Below, piece after piece: positions 21,846-34,575 of a DNA stretch of 64,000 bases. Made by a program: the position numbers and the translations under genes. Origin of the DNA: Juglans regia (Eukaryota; Streptophyta; Magnoliopsida; Fagales; Juglandaceae). The notes below the pieces were generated by a model. The model saw nothing but the letters and a program-made list of their open reading frames with translations. It did no database searches and had not been told where the DNA came from. Position 1 is the stretch's first letter, and the number at the start of each line of letters is the position of its first letter. The stretch lies in assembly GCF_001411555.2 (NCBI RefSeq), contig NC_049916.1:434001-498000 (forward strand). Direction: 5' to 3'.

Positions 21846-24004
21846 TGTTTTTTTAATAAGTAAATGATTGTATTAATAAGAATATGCATAGCCCAAGTAC
21901 ACAAGATGATATACAAGAGGTAACACCTATCTAGGAAGAAGTGGAAACAAGAAAATAATGAAAATCAAGGCCATTGAAATCAACAACTTTGGCCCATAAA
22001 AACAAAGCTCTAACAAAAAATAATCTAAGCTCCTAGCACAAGTCTAGTGTGATGAGAAAAAAACCCCGTCCTTATCTAATATGCCTCCAAACTCCCACTC
22101 AAGATGCCTTTTGTACCTCCCTAGTGCTCAACCTCCCCCATATACCTCCATACTTACAATCAATTACCGACTTCCATAAAGGTTCTGGTTCCTTATTATA
22201 TCGCCACAACCATTTCCCATGAATGGCCCAATTGAAAACCCTCAGATTTCTAATACCCAACTCAATAGAAGAAATTATGTTGCATACCTTATCTCATTTA
22301 ACCAAGTAGAATTTAAATTCATCTCCTAGACCACCCCAAAGGAAATCATGATGAAGTTTCTCTATATGGGTTGCCACACTCGGTTGAATTGGGAATAACG
22401 ATAAAAAGTAAGTTGGTAAATTTGACAGAGTGCTCTTGATTAACGTAATCCTGCCACATTTCGACAAGTACAATCTCTTCCAACCTGCCAATCTACGTTC
22501 AATCTTCTCAATTACTATATCCCATATAGGTATAGCTCTTGAGGTGGCCAAGATAATTCATGAGAAGAAAGGAAACCTTAAATCCAAAAGTGCTAGCCGG
22601 TTGATGATTGTTGCAAACGTTACCAACTGGAACCAATCCTGACTTGGCTAAGTTCAATATCAAACTGGATACAACCTCAAAACAGAGTAGAAGTGCCCTT
22701 GGTGCCTGAATCTAGCTTTGTTCTGCCTAAAAAAATATTAGAGTACCATCTGTGAACAAAAAGTGGGAAATGTTAAGAGTATCACCGACTGAAAAACCAG
22801 CAACAAAGCTACTGTTAACCAAGGCCGAGATCATTTTACTTAGCGCCTTCTATGATAATGACAAACAAGAGTGGGAAAAACGGATCCCCTATCTTAAACT
22901 ACTGGAGCTGTTGAAGAAACCCACCGGACTGCTATTCACCAAAACTGAGAACTTCGTTGTTGATATGCACCACCCGATCCATGAGCTCCATCTCTTTCCA
23001 AAGCCATACCTCTTAAGCAAGTAAAGTAAGAACTCCCAATTACGTGATCGTTGGCCTTTTACATATCCAACTGACTTAAGATACCCAAATTGCCAGATTT
23101 TCATCTACTATCTAGGCATTCATTGGCAATAAGAACTAAGTCCAAACTTTGTCTACCCCTTACAAATGCGTTTTGGGGTTTCATATGATTCGCCCCAAAA
23201 CCTCCCTAAGGGGATTGACAAGCACTTGGAAATAATCTTGTACACTCTATTTACAAGACTAATGGGCTGATAGTCTTTCACCTCCAATGCTCCAATCTTC
23301 TTGGGAATAAGCGCAATAAAAGTGGAGTTTAGGTTTTTCTCAAATTTTCCAACCGAAAAAGTTCTTGAAACACCTTCATTAGGTCTTCCTTCACCACATC
23401 CCAACATGATTGAAAGAACACCATAGAAAATCCGTTTGGACGAGGTGCTTCGTTTTTTACCATCGTCCTCACCACACCATGAACCTCCGCCTCTTCGAAG
23501 GGCCGCCCCAGCCAAGAAACATGTTGTTGCTTGATGGACTCAAAGGCTAGACCATTAAGCTTGGGCCTCCACACCTGTTCGGTAAGCAAATGCTCAAAGA
23601 AACTAGCAACATGTTATTGAATCACATGGCGCCTATGTGCAAATAGCGCCATCTATGTTTAGCATATCAATGGTATTAGTTCTCTTATGGGAATTGGCCA
23701 CTTTATGGAAAAATTTCGTGCTTCAATCTCCTTCTTTCAACCACAATGTTCATGATTTATGGTGCCAGGAGATCTCCTCCAATAAAATAACCCTCTCTAA
23801 TTCTGAAATTAACTCATTCTTTTGAGGGAATTCTTCCACAGAAAGAACTCAACCCTCCTGCACCCGCTCTACCTTCTGTAACTTTGCCAACATGGACTTC
23901 TTAGGTTTGCCTACATCACCAAAGGATTGCGCATTACAAAGCTTTAAGTTTTTTCAAACTTTTACTTTGTCCGCAAAAACGGAATTAGGGTTTTCATGAA
24001 TCTG
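21846..24004 (-). mobile_element. LINE (L1-type) retrotransposon remnant, LINE-2 of this window
   Basis: The 3' end is at about 21846: the plus strand reads TTTTTTTAATAAGTAAATG, a T-run plus a sequence seen at plant LINE tails. On the minus strand the RT region includes SWLGRPFEEAEVHGVVR and APRPNGFSMVFFQSCWDVV (23589-23329). Toward the 3' end there is [20 protein letters not shown] and [20 protein letters not shown] (22551-22294). It matches LINE-1 (1-1700) at roughly 88-90 percent. It stops abruptly at 24004, exactly where the duplicated gene segment begins, so its 5' half is missing. Confidence 0.85.
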
Positions 24005-27000
24005 GTTACTAAATTCAATGTAAACTTGTTGCCCCAAATCTCAATGAACTGAATATAAACTGAAGCTTATAAATAGAAGACGAATAAGCATTGTTCAATA
24101 TAGCGCAACACTTTTTAAACATTGTTCACAATAAGCAACGCATGTATCCAACTAACAACAAAGGACTCGTTTATGGAAAATATAAACAGAATAATAATAA
24201 TGATATGCTACCGAAACTCCTGTAACTGGAGATACTTCTGTAGCTGTGCATTCTATCCCCTTAACATTCCATTCAGGACAATCGTGTCTTCGTGAGCATC
24301 CTCTGCGATCTGGAGGGATGAAACAGCCTGTGCTGCAATAAGACCAGCTGAGAATCCCGTAGTTTCCCAACCTGCTTCCTCAAAATATGGGGCAGGAAAA
24401 TCCCTTGCAAAAGGCCCAGATGAGAATGACCAGTCACCCCTCTCCAAGCCACCCCATTTACATCCAGATATATACGGATTAGAAACCCACCCAATCCTTT
24501 CAAGCGGGTGCTTGTCAGAGTCCTGATAAGAAAAGCCTGATCTCTTACCACTCACAAATAGGTCAATGTTATCAGGAATATCCCAAGGATTGAACCCTTC
24601 ATCTTCTTTCAGAACAACCTTACATGAATCATCTGAGTCTTCACCAAGTAAGACATGCAAAGCAACAGCCTCAGCAATTGCAGCACCCTCTTCATCAAGC
24701 CTTTGTTGTTCTTCTTTCTTTTTCTGTTTCTTCTTTTCTAGTTCAGAAATGATGGCTGCAGAAGTAGCAAGGGCTTTCTCCAAGCGCCTCTTTTTCTTCT
24801 CAGCCTGTTTCATTCGATCAACCTCATCCTTCACCTGCTTCTTTTTCCCTTTCCTCACAACAGGTTGCACTTTATTAAATCCCATGCAATCCATGAAAAC
24901 TACCAAACTAATCAGTCACCTTTCCTCCACTTCTATTCTAAGTAAATTCCTCAAAATTCATACATTTCCCTTTTTTTGTTGATACAAAGCAAAGTATAAT
25001 AGAATATGGTGCAAAACACTAATATAAGGTGATAGCACTGATAACTACACCCACTCGGGAATGTAGGAATACCTCATTTTACGAACAATGCAGTCCCAGA
25101 CAGAAACAACAGGAGACAACAGAAGAGCAGAATTATAAGCACTAACAGATCCATCCGTTGGCACCATTCTTCCTAATTTCCCACAACCCTTGCATTTACC
25201 CATTCTTTGCACCAAAAGAACCAATAAACTTATAAAAATTGTTAATGCAACAACTATCTTCTGGTCCAAACAGCTCACATGCCTCCCCCACTGCAATGTA
25301 AATGAAGATTAAGCATGTAAGTCAAGGAGTTGAGATAGCAAAACCACTGAGCTGCTTATCCACACATGCAAACATAACAACTGTGAACCAAAGTTTTGAG
25401 TTCCGTTCCGGTTGAGGCACTAGAACGGAATATTTTGGAACCGGTATGTTTCTGTATACCGTTTCGGGATAGACATTATATGGATAAATTATATATATAT
25501 ATTTATATATAACTATATTCCAAAATAGAACCAATAAAGTCTTAAAAGCATACATACCTGATAAACTTAATAATACTTCTCAATAGCAATACTTGACATT
25601 TATATACTCCCACGTAATGATTAAAAAAAAATGAATCAGGTCAAAAACCAACAACAGCAAGTTAGCAACAACTTTACCTAGAATTTAATTTGTACTTTTC
25701 CATCACCATGATCTCAAAGACTCAAACTCCACCATCTAAAGTCAGAAACCGACACAAACCAAAACAGACCATAGAAATAGAGGTTTAAGTGACAAAATAG
25801 ACCATATAACAGACCATGATCTCAAACTAACAGCATGACGGAAAGGCTTCAATAAAATCAGAGGTTTGTATTTCCAAAACAGATCATAAAGCTCCTAAAT
25901 CAAATACACCAGAACTCTCACTTTCTTTTATGAGTTTTATGTGCGGCAAGAGAAAAAATGCAGCATATAATGTTGATGATTATTATTATTTGGGTCAAGA
26001 AGTCAGTATGTGGGAATAATTGACCAAGAGCAAGCAAGGACTTCTGATCCAAAGATGCAAGACGCAGGATAAAGATTACTTTAATTGGGTGGGAATCAGT
26101 AATTAATTTGAATTATATATATATATATATATATATATTGAGTAGTACTCGATCAGTCCCCTAAATCTCCCAATTATGCACTATATATACTAAAAGATCG
26201 AGCATGGATTCCAGCTTAAAGCTAATAATTACTTCGACCTTGTATATATATATATATATAGTAGGGTTCCTTCATAATGTTGATGATGGACCAGATTCAA
26301 CTGATCATATTTATTCAGATTCGTATGAATTTTTCTGCGATGATAATTAATCAGATCTTAACAGCATACTAGCATAGTCCCCTCCACCTCTCCCCATGGC
26401 CATTTCTGTTCTGATCTTATAAGCATTGCATACAAATAACAAATTACAAAGTAATCTCAGGAATTATCAAGGGGCTCTATTGGGTTCTTGATCAATTAAA
26501 AAACCATAATAGCATGCACATCAATCTCAAATTCTCAATAGACAGAGCAAAAAGGGGATCTACAGCTAATAATCTAATACCTGCAAAGACGTAAGGGGGA
26601 TCTACAGGCTACGGCAGAGTCCAAGACACAAGCTGCGGCGGTGGAAGTGGCCTCGTCGCGTAGACGCCGGTCGTCGGAGTGTGGAGAGTGGAGAGGCGAC
26701 AATCACATACAAAACCTAGGGCTTGATCTTTTACCCTTTAATCCAATACGCACAAATATAAATAAACCAAATTCGCAGGAGAGGAAAAGATGCAAAAATA
26801 AGAAGCCTGATTGGAATGGTAGAGGGATACAGAAACTGGAAGCTTTCTATGTGGAATGATAGAGGAGGAGCGTTTAGGGTTTGAGTTTAGATCAAGAGAA
26901 AAGTAATTTGGGTAGGAAAATAAAGAGAAACAGTGAAAGAGATAATATAACTGATCACACAGTAGAGGTTAAAGAGTAATCGTGTCAAGTAAGAATGTAA

Positions 27001-27076
27001 TATTGACACGTTTCTTGTTGTGGGACTAGGAAGGAAGATGACGGAAAAGATAACGGTAAAATGGCGAATCTGACTT
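24005..27076 (-). repeat. Duplicated segment, copy 2 (with a gene)
   Basis: The segment aligns with 7697-10876 in the same orientation at an offset of about 16.3 kb. Its left edge is fused to LINE-2 at GAATCTG then GTTACTAAATTC. Its right edge fades after GGCGAATCTGACTTC. Exon 1 carries a deletion of about 90 bases relative to copy 1 (near 26668). Confidence 0.9.
24253..25290 (-). CDS. Uncharacterised plant protein with hydrophobic segment, CxxC and lysine-rich coiled coil (copy 2)
   Basis: Exons 25049-25290 and 24253-24907 correspond one-to-one with copy 1, with the same lengths (242 and 655 bp). Both splice sites are usable, and the acceptor reads GATTAG. The protein differs from copy 1 at only a handful of residues: FMDCMG for FMDSMG, KVVLKEDEGF for KIVLKKDEGF, PLERIGW for PLEGIGW. 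The reading frame has been kept although the intron has drifted by several percent, which suggests both copies are constrained or that the duplication is recent. Family and role are unknown. The start codon is uncertain, as in copy 1. Confidence 0.6.
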
Positions 27077-28030
27077 CTAAAGCTTTGTTGTTTTAATAAT
27101 AATTTAAGTGGCAATTTTTAACTCAACCTCTGATTAATTGTTCAATTTTTTCAAGTTACTCAAATTTATACATTTAATTACTTAGATACTTTTCCTACAT
27201 ATATTATCAATATTTATTTACCATAAATAATAACTCGGGCCTTGGAGATTTTTTTATTTTGTACATTTAAAAATTAATAAACTCAATTAATGCTTATTTT
27301 TCTAAATTTTCAATGGCTTTCAATAAATTTCTAAACCAATTTTTATTTAAATATTGTTAATCACTATTTGAACAAAACAAAGCCTTCAACCAGTTTACAT
27401 ATCCGTTCGAACGAAAAATTAATGTTCAAATGAGATATCTATCTCCCTCACTAGAATTGTATATAACTTCCCATCACAACTATCGCTCAAACTATTATCT
27501 TAACATTTGAATGTAAAGTACCATATCGTTGAATGGTCTCAAACTCAATTCGAATGAGAAATTTATATTCAAATCATGTGTCAAACTCCTTCCCACAATG
27601 ATTGTTTGAACTATTACCTCAACATTCGAATTTAAAATATCATAGCATTTGAAGGGATTATAATACATTCATAAACGGGTTATGTCATATCAATCTGTTA
27701 TTTTAATGAGTCGGTTAGTATTTAGAAATCTAATATGTTAAGCTTAATGAGTAGTATTCGGGTTGATCCATATCTTATAATATGCACGACTTGACATGAC
27801 CCATTAATATGATTTGGCAACCCTAAAATCTTTGGTCCACCATAAAGATGAAATGTTGTTTGTTATATACGATCATCGTTGACAACAGTCAATCCTATCA
27901 TTTTAAGTTGCACCATTATTTCATGGTTAAAGTTAAAAAATAAAAATTCTACAGTCTTAGAATTATGTGCAGTCTGGTGACCACTAGTCACTTTCATAGT
28001 GAATCTTATTGAAAAGAAAAATCGCACAAA
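27077..28030. other. Intergenic sequence with a diverged two-unit repeat
   Basis: No gene is supported. Two diverged units of about 110 bases lie at about 27415-27530 and 27560-27665. Each carries ATTCAAATC/TTCAAATGAG, a CAAACTATTA or GAACTATTAC stretch and a CATTTGAATG or CATTCGAATT stretch. Near 27665-27830 repeated phrases CGGGTT and GACCCATTAATATG look like transposon debris. Confidence 0.4.
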
Positions 28031-29450
28031 ATTAGGGCTAACTAAAAATTCAAAAATCTGACTCCGATTCCGATTCCGATTCCGCTCCGACTCCGATAAG
28101 TCAGAGTTGGAGTCGGAGTTTCTTTCCCCCAAAAAGTTGGAGTCGGAGTCGGAGTCGGAGGTGGCATTCTACCTACTCTAACTCCGAATGTCTGACTATC
28201 AGACTCCGACTTTTCCCTTCGATTTCGATATTATACATATTTTATAAAAAATATAAGTATTTTTTATATATTAATCATATATATTTTATATAACTATAAC
28301 TTATATAGTATGAAAAAATTATTATTAAATAATATACTTATACTATAATATAAATAGACTAAATTGAGCAATAATAGTTTAGTATATATAAACACCATAC
28401 TATTACTACCATATAACACTAATGTATAATAACATGTAATACTAATGTATAATAACATGTAATGTTAATGTAAAATAACTAAGGTATAATAACATTTAAT
28501 ATTAATGTATTATGTATAAACACTAATGTATGAGTTTATAATAACATATAATACTAATGTATAATAACTAATGTATAATAACATGTAATATTAAGTCTAG
28601 TATATAATTAAATTAAAAATAAGTTAGGAACTAATATAATAACATGTAATTAAAACTACAGTATAAATTTAAAATAGGAATAAGTTAAAAATTAGTATAA
28701 AATATTATATTAATATTTAATAACATGTAATACTATAGTATAATAACAAGTAAATAAACATTAGTTAAATAGTAATTGTTAATAATAATCAATACTAACA
28801 ATAAATTTAGTGACAAAAAGATTATAAAAACCATAAATAAAGAAATTTATGACTAAAATAAAGATTAAAAATTTAAAATTGATTTAGAGTTTAGTTTAGA
28901 ATTTAGGAAAAAAAGAAATGGCCCAATACACTACAACAGTGCAGCCCAGCCTGCCCAAAATGACCAAAACAGAGTCAAAACAACATCATTTTTTACTCTG
29001 ATTTGGTCTCAAAATGCCACACTCAATAGATCATTTCTGTGAAATCACATCACCAATAGATCATTTTCACAACCAATTATAAAAACTCATTCCGATTTTG
29101 TTGGAGTTGAGAGAGGGACACAGAGAGGTGACGAGAGAGCCTTGTAGTTTCATATATTCTCAAAACTCTGTAACATTTTCAAAGAAAATAAAAATTAAAA
29201 CATCAAAACAAAAGAGAGAGAGAGACGACGGGAGAGATAGGTAGCGGGAGAAGAGAGATGAGAGGTGACGGGAGAAGAGAGATGTTCATATGTGGTCTCC
29301 AGAAGAGAGAGAAAGGCGATAGGAGAAGAGATCGGATGCTGGGTGAACGCCGATCACGGGTTAGGGTTGAGCAAAAATAATCTGTCTTGTTATCGATGAT
29401 TCCGACTTGATTTTTGTGTTTATGACTCTGCAGTCTGACTCCGACTGTGA
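28031..29450. repeat. Dispersed repeat with GACTCC-rich ends and a 23-bp AT-rich array (copy B)
   Basis: The left part (28050-28165) is made of CCGATTCCGATTCCG and GGAGTCGGAGTCGGAG. The middle (about 28380-28760) is an imperfect tandem array with a unit close to TAATGTATAATAACATGTAA plus about three bases. The right end (29360-29450) returns to GACTCTGCAGTCTGACTCC. A GAGA-rich stretch fills 29210-29330. The array is the reverse complement of that at 12985-13800. It may be a non-autonomous transposon with subterminal repeats; no ends could be fixed. Confidence 0.55.
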
Positions 29451-30281
29451 GCTGTATTTATTTCATTGTCTATCTCGTTATCAGTGTAATGTTTTATTAC
29501 AACACTTACAAGTGGAGCTCTCGAGTCCTATACTTCTTCCCCTTTTTATGAGCAAGTCGCAAAATAATAATTCTTTTGGCACCAATCTTGGTTTAGGAAA
29601 AGAAGGCTCGTTTTATCATTGCTTATGTTGTTACCCAAACGCGGGTTGTAGTGAGTTTTCTCATAGATTGTCTAGTGATATTGATTTTATACAAGCTGGA
29701 GTTATGTTTCGCTTTCCTCCATTAATTCGTACTAAAGTAGAGCCATCGAATAGGTCAAATCATTTGTTGTTTTCATTATTTGTTTTGATTAGTTAGTTTG
29801 ACAATTAAAAAGGAAAACTGTTAATTGGTAAAACAGGAACAAAAAAAAAAAAAAAAAGTAAAAAAAGCGCACCTTGAAGCCTTGTGCATGTAATTAGTTA
29901 CCGCAAATTATGTTCCTTTTTTTTTTTACTGTGCAAATTATGTTCTTGAATCATATATATATATATATAGCTAGCTTGCTGATCTTCGCGATGCATGGTG
30001 CTTAAATATTTTTTTTATATGTAAGCTGTATTGTACGTACCTCTCTAAAATTCTTTTACACGATCGCTTCCGATCCATCGATCCTAACGCTAGCTTTTAC
30101 GTAAAAACAGCAAGGGCCTCAATTAAAACCATTGACCATATCTGTATCCCTGATGATCAACAATATATATCATGCATATATATATATATGCATGATCTAC
30201 GCACGTAGCCTCATATTAATCTGTGTTACAAAACGGGTTCCCATTCATGACGACTGATCGATCACTCATGAACGTCCCTAA
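29451..30281. other. Downstream flank of the hydroxylase gene; unrecognised open frame
   Basis: A plus-strand open frame (29407-29796, 129 residues, rich in Ser, Leu and Phe) has no recognisable domain and overlaps the repeat end, so it is not called a gene. The remainder has poly(A), (AT)n and CATGCATATAT palindromic text. The part nearest 30281 would hold the 3' UTR of the minus-strand gene. Confidence 0.4.
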
Positions 30282-31975
30282 TTATCTGATCATTTGCTTC
30301 CTCCGATTAATCTCCTTTTCCAACTCTTCCGAGCCTCCCACCTTTTCCAGCTCCTGCACCCACAATTCAAACAAAATTATAAATTCATCATGAGCCACCT
30401 TCTGGGCACGCGGCTTTTAAACTTTGATCAAAATTAAACATTTGAATCAAAAGAGCCTACCTCAGGTCCCAAGAAAAAACCGTATGGCACACCATGGAAC
30501 TTTTCAGTGTGATGAAGCTACCAAAAAAAAAAAAACCCAACCTTTATTTAAAACAAAGCCATTGAAAAAAAATAAGCAAATATGCAACTTAAAGAATAAA
30601 ACAGATACACGTTTAATTTGAATGGCTGGTGAATGTTTACCTGGTGAGCAGCAGCGACCTTTCTGAAATAGGGCACGTTGGCAATTGGCCCAACTGGGAA
30701 TCTTTTATGGACCAGACCATCGTGGACAAACATGTAGGCCATGCCGAACACTGTAATGCCAAGACCCTGTTCAAAGACCAAAACAAAAATTGTCAATACG
30801 AGAAACTAACCGAGTTCTTTTCGTCACAAAAAGTCATTTGGCAATCCCCAGTACGTAATAACGTATGATTTCTTTTGTTGGACGCGTGTAAATATTATTA
30901 TCAGACCCTTAATCGAGACAATGAAAGATAACGTGTGTGTGTGTGTGAGGGAGAGAGAGAGACTTACAGCACCAAAACACAGACCAGGTACAAGGCCTTT
31001 GTGGAAGAAACCATAGGAAAGGAGACCAATGGCTGGGCCAGCGTTGATGATGGCAAAAACGTCGTTGAGCTCGAACGGACCTTCCCTAGGTCGATGGTGG
31101 GACTGTCGATAAAAGCAAAATATTAGGAATCTCTTCAGCCTTTTGTCTAATTATGTTCTGCAAAATTGAAGATAAAGAAGGCAGGCAAGAGCAACTGAGA
31201 AGTCGAAAACAAACCTCATGCATATGCCATAAGGAAGCGTGCCATAGAGCTTTGTGCGCCCACCTTGCCCAAAACTCCATACCCACCTGAGAATATTCAA
31301 AATTACCAGTTTAATTCACCACCAAAATCACCCAAAAACTACAACTTCTGATTTCAACTTAATCATCCCAAATTATCCCATAAAGTTTCTTTTTTTTTTT
31401 AAAAAAAAAAAGAAAAAGAAAAAACAATAAAGGAACTCACAGCAGCACCCACAGAGAGAGCAAATGTACCAAACATTTCAGACAAAGGCACCTCGCCACC
31501 CTGTACCAAAACAAAATCCATTTAGCAGTACATTAACATACACAAATTAACTACCCTTCAAGAAAGAGACAGAAAGACGGAGAGGAGGAGGAAGTACCTC
31601 CATTTGCCAAGAAAATCTATAATAAACAGCCATGACAGCCATGGAAGTAATACCAAGGCTAGACATGATAGCAGCTACTAGATAAGTGGACCTCTCGGAT
31701 CTTTTCCCGGCCAACCTCTTAGCCGCACGAGCGGATGGGATCTGATAATTCGTACCATCGGTAGTTTCATCTTTAAGAGTCCCCAGCTGACTACTTTGTT
31801 TTTGGTCCTCCACGATGACGCAGACAGTGAAGAATGTTTTCCTTCGGGATTTGTGGATTGTTCTGTGGCGGAGAACTGAGGGAGTAAAGAGGGGAGTGGG
31901 TTTTTGTACGAGGTGGGAGTAGTGGAAGAGACGGAAGGGTTTAGTGGTCGCGGGGACGCAAAGTCCGGCCGCCAT
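30282..31975 (-). CDS. BCH: Beta-carotene hydroxylase (non-heme di-iron, chloroplast), 7 exons
   Basis: Exons on the minus strand are 31598-31975, 31441-31500, 31215-31286, 30968-31102, 30641-30766, 30461-30517 and 30282-30353, all with GT-AG borders and phase 0, giving 299 residues. The enzyme hydroxylates the beta-rings of beta-carotene to make zeaxanthin in plastid membranes. The ten-histidine pattern of the fatty-acid-hydroxylase superfamily is complete: HKALWH (157-162), HMHESHH (167-173), HDGLVH (230-235) and HQLHH (256-260). Residues 1-60 look like a transit peptide, and a hydrophobic segment follows KRSERSTYLVAA. The start MAAGLCVP has a strong context (CCCATGGCG) and matches the family; an upstream in-frame ATG at 32014 is less likely. 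No lesion was seen and the length is normal. It appears functional. Confidence 0.95.
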
Positions 31976-32121
31976 GGGAACAGATGGGGGGAGCTTCAGA
32001 TTGAGACTTCGCAAAGCTCAAGTCTTAGAGAGAGACAGAGAGAGAGAGAGAGCGCGCTGTGGGGCCCGGCCGCCAGGGACTATTGTGGAGAGTGGTGGCG
32101 TTTGCAGTGAAGAGTGAAACG

Positions 32122-32179
32122 TTATATACACGGAGACCACACATCCCACCGGGCCCTGTAGGAATAAAAGACTCACGTG
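32122..32179 (-). promoter_or_regulatory. TATA box and G-box upstream of the hydroxylase gene
   Basis: On the minus strand TATATAA lies at 32128-32122, about 147-153 bp upstream of the chosen ATG. CACGTG, a palindromic G-box, lies at 32174-32179. G-boxes bind bZIP and bHLH (PIF, HY5) factors and are common in light-responsive carotenoid genes, so light control is plausible but inferred. The GAGA-rich stretch at 32030-32055 would fall in the 5' UTR. Confidence 0.55.
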
Positions 32180-33960
32180 GAATGGAGAGTCGGTGGAGTA
32201 ATCCCTCGAAATAAGTATTTTTGTACAGTAATTTTTATTATTATTTTTAAATGTAAAATATTGATATAATTGATTAAAATAATTATTTTATATTATAAAA
32301 AGTAAAACAGTCGCACAAAAAATACGTGACTGCAGATATATTATCTTCATTTAAAATATGATAAAAGCACAATTTCTATGCTAAATAGAATTACTCTTTT
32401 AAATTTGTTTACTTTTGCTTTAATTCTATATGTTTGGATTATAAAAATATTATTTTATAATAAAATTGTAATATATTTGTGAATCGAGTGTTGGAACTCA
32501 TCGAGGTATGGGGTATATGGGACTTAAAAAGAACATGAGGACGATGGATTGTGCCCCTCCGAAGGATTGCCATGGAAGACAACAGCGAATCAGAGCACCT
32601 CCATCGGTCTCATTAAAAGGGAGTTTTCATCAAAATTTAATAATTTAAGAATTAAAATATTGGTATTCAATTCGATATATTATCAAAGTTTAAGTTTTGG
32701 GTTACAGTATCTTAATCTTTATTTTTATATTTAAAAACTCACTATTCATTCTCTATTCTTATTATTTTATTATAAAATATATTTATTATAATTTATGTAA
32801 TGTAATTCTTTCATCTTTTCTTTTTGAGTGCTTTTTTTACTAACACTACTGCATGGTAGGTGTTGATATATTTTCTAGCCTTAACAATATAAATGACTCT
32901 CTAGTCAGTATCAATAATTTGAGTATCAAATTAAATTATTAATGTATATATGATTAGTATAATTGTAAAACATGAAAAAAGAAATTAAAAAAATTATTAT
33001 TAAAAAATAATATTATATTATTATTTTGATGAATCTAATGATTAATTCAATGTGAAATTATAGATAAAAAAAATTTTAAATTTATAAAAAATATATAATT
33101 TTTATTAAATTTTAAAGATAAATGTAACGAAACCAATACCAATAATCTCATATCGCAGATTGCTAGTACGACATCCTCAGCTCATGTAGATGCCACTCGC
33201 TGCTGGCAAGTGCCACGCTGACGAAGTTTCGAGTTTCTAACAGGTAGTGGTAGGCAACTTTACAGGAGATGTGGATTACTGCGCGAACACGTTTCACATC
33301 AACGGCCTTTGATGCTTAGGCTTGCGTTTTGAAAACAACAATTCCCTCCCCCCCCCTCCCGGGTCAACAACCACCATTTCTGCATAATTGCACACGTTTA
33401 GCCTCCTATTATTTTGTATATGAATAAATATTGATAGAAATTATTATTAAAAATATTTATTTTGTATATATGATTTATATCATATATTTTTTTAAGTGAG
33501 TGTTGAAAATAATTAACTAGAAACAGTTATATAATGAGTGTAAAATATATACTGTTATAATAATTTATCTCTAACATTACTCAAAAGATAATTTAATAAT
33601 AATAACTAAATACAAAACTGTACTTCACTAGATTCTAAAAAAAAAAATATCTGGTGAATTATGTTAAAAGAATTGTATTCAATATATAATTATAGATAAA
33701 GTCATAATATTATACTATATTAATATTTTGTATTTTTATTTGATTTAAAAAATAATTCAATCCTCGTCCTCGTTCTCTTCCTCTTGTTCTTTATCTTCTA
33801 TTTGATTTTTTTCCTGAAGCTTACGTATAAATTCAAGTGAGGTCCGAGAAGTACAAAACAAGTTTGATTAACATCAACCAAACATACGCTGTGTGTTAAC
33901 CTGTGTATGGACGAAGGTTTCACTAAGTTCCGCAACTTGAGTAATTCGTTCCACATTTTA
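32180..33960. other. Intergenic AT-rich sequence with a possible MITE start
   Basis: No gene is supported. The phrase GAGCACCTCCATCGGTCTC near 32593 resembles the start of a MITE of the type at 40121, but a matching right end was not found. A C-run (CCCCCCCCTCCCGGG) lies near 33350. The block 33120-33320 is GC-richer, single-copy in this window and unexplained. Confidence 0.4.
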
Positions 33961-34173
33961 TCAAATTCCACATTGGATATACCATCTTCTTGCTAAGAAG
34001 TTGATATCGAATGTTGACAAGTTTGTCATGCAGAAATTAACCCAAATCTCCAAACCACGCACATGTCTAGGCATTTCTGGGCTCCTAACTTTAGAATAAA
34101 CATCATATGATTCCCACATGACTCTAGATCTTATTTCTATGGGGGTTGTGTGCTGCATTAAAAGTTCCTTCAT
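33961..34173 (-). pseudogene. Unassigned, possibly transposon-derived open frame
   Basis: The 70-residue frame reads QHTTPIEIRSRVMWESYDVY, then EMPRHVRGLEIWVNFCMTN. The style (helical and basic, with a VRGL motif) suggests a fragment of a plant DNA-transposon protein, perhaps the CACTA/Ptta type. The match is only a resemblance. The neighbouring sequence to 34560 has no clear continuation. Confidence 0.25.
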
Positions 34174-34574
34174 CTCAACCTATAATAGATAATAAAAATA
34201 CACATTCTTCATCTTCTAAAACCATTAAAAAAAAGTAATAAATTTAAAAACAAACATACCACTTTCTTCCTCGTCTTATCATTGGAGTGGGTGCGATTTT
34301 TTTTCTTATTAGTTGTGACAAACTATTGAGCTCGATTTGGCAAAGTCCCGGTTGATTTTTAATTTGTTGTGTATAACTTATGAGTTAACACATATATTAA
34401 AAAAACTAATAAATATTAAACAATAAACAAATATTAATTAAATAAATACCGTATCATGGACATATCTTGCATAACTTTTTAATTCATCTTTGTAAAAAAT
34501 GTATAAGAGGAAATTCATTAATCACATGTTTTTATTTTTTAAAATATAAATAATATAATTTCCTCAGTTAAAAT
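34174..34574. other. Intergenic AT-rich sequence
   Basis: No feature is recognised. It ends where copia integrase homology begins, so the breakpoint of the 5'-truncated copia element is at about 34575. Confidence 0.45.
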
Positions 34575-34575
34575 T

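Noticed and set aside
29407..29796. 129-residue open frame as a gene
   Set aside because: It begins inside the GACTCC repeat end, has no recognisable domain and no flanking splice or promoter context.
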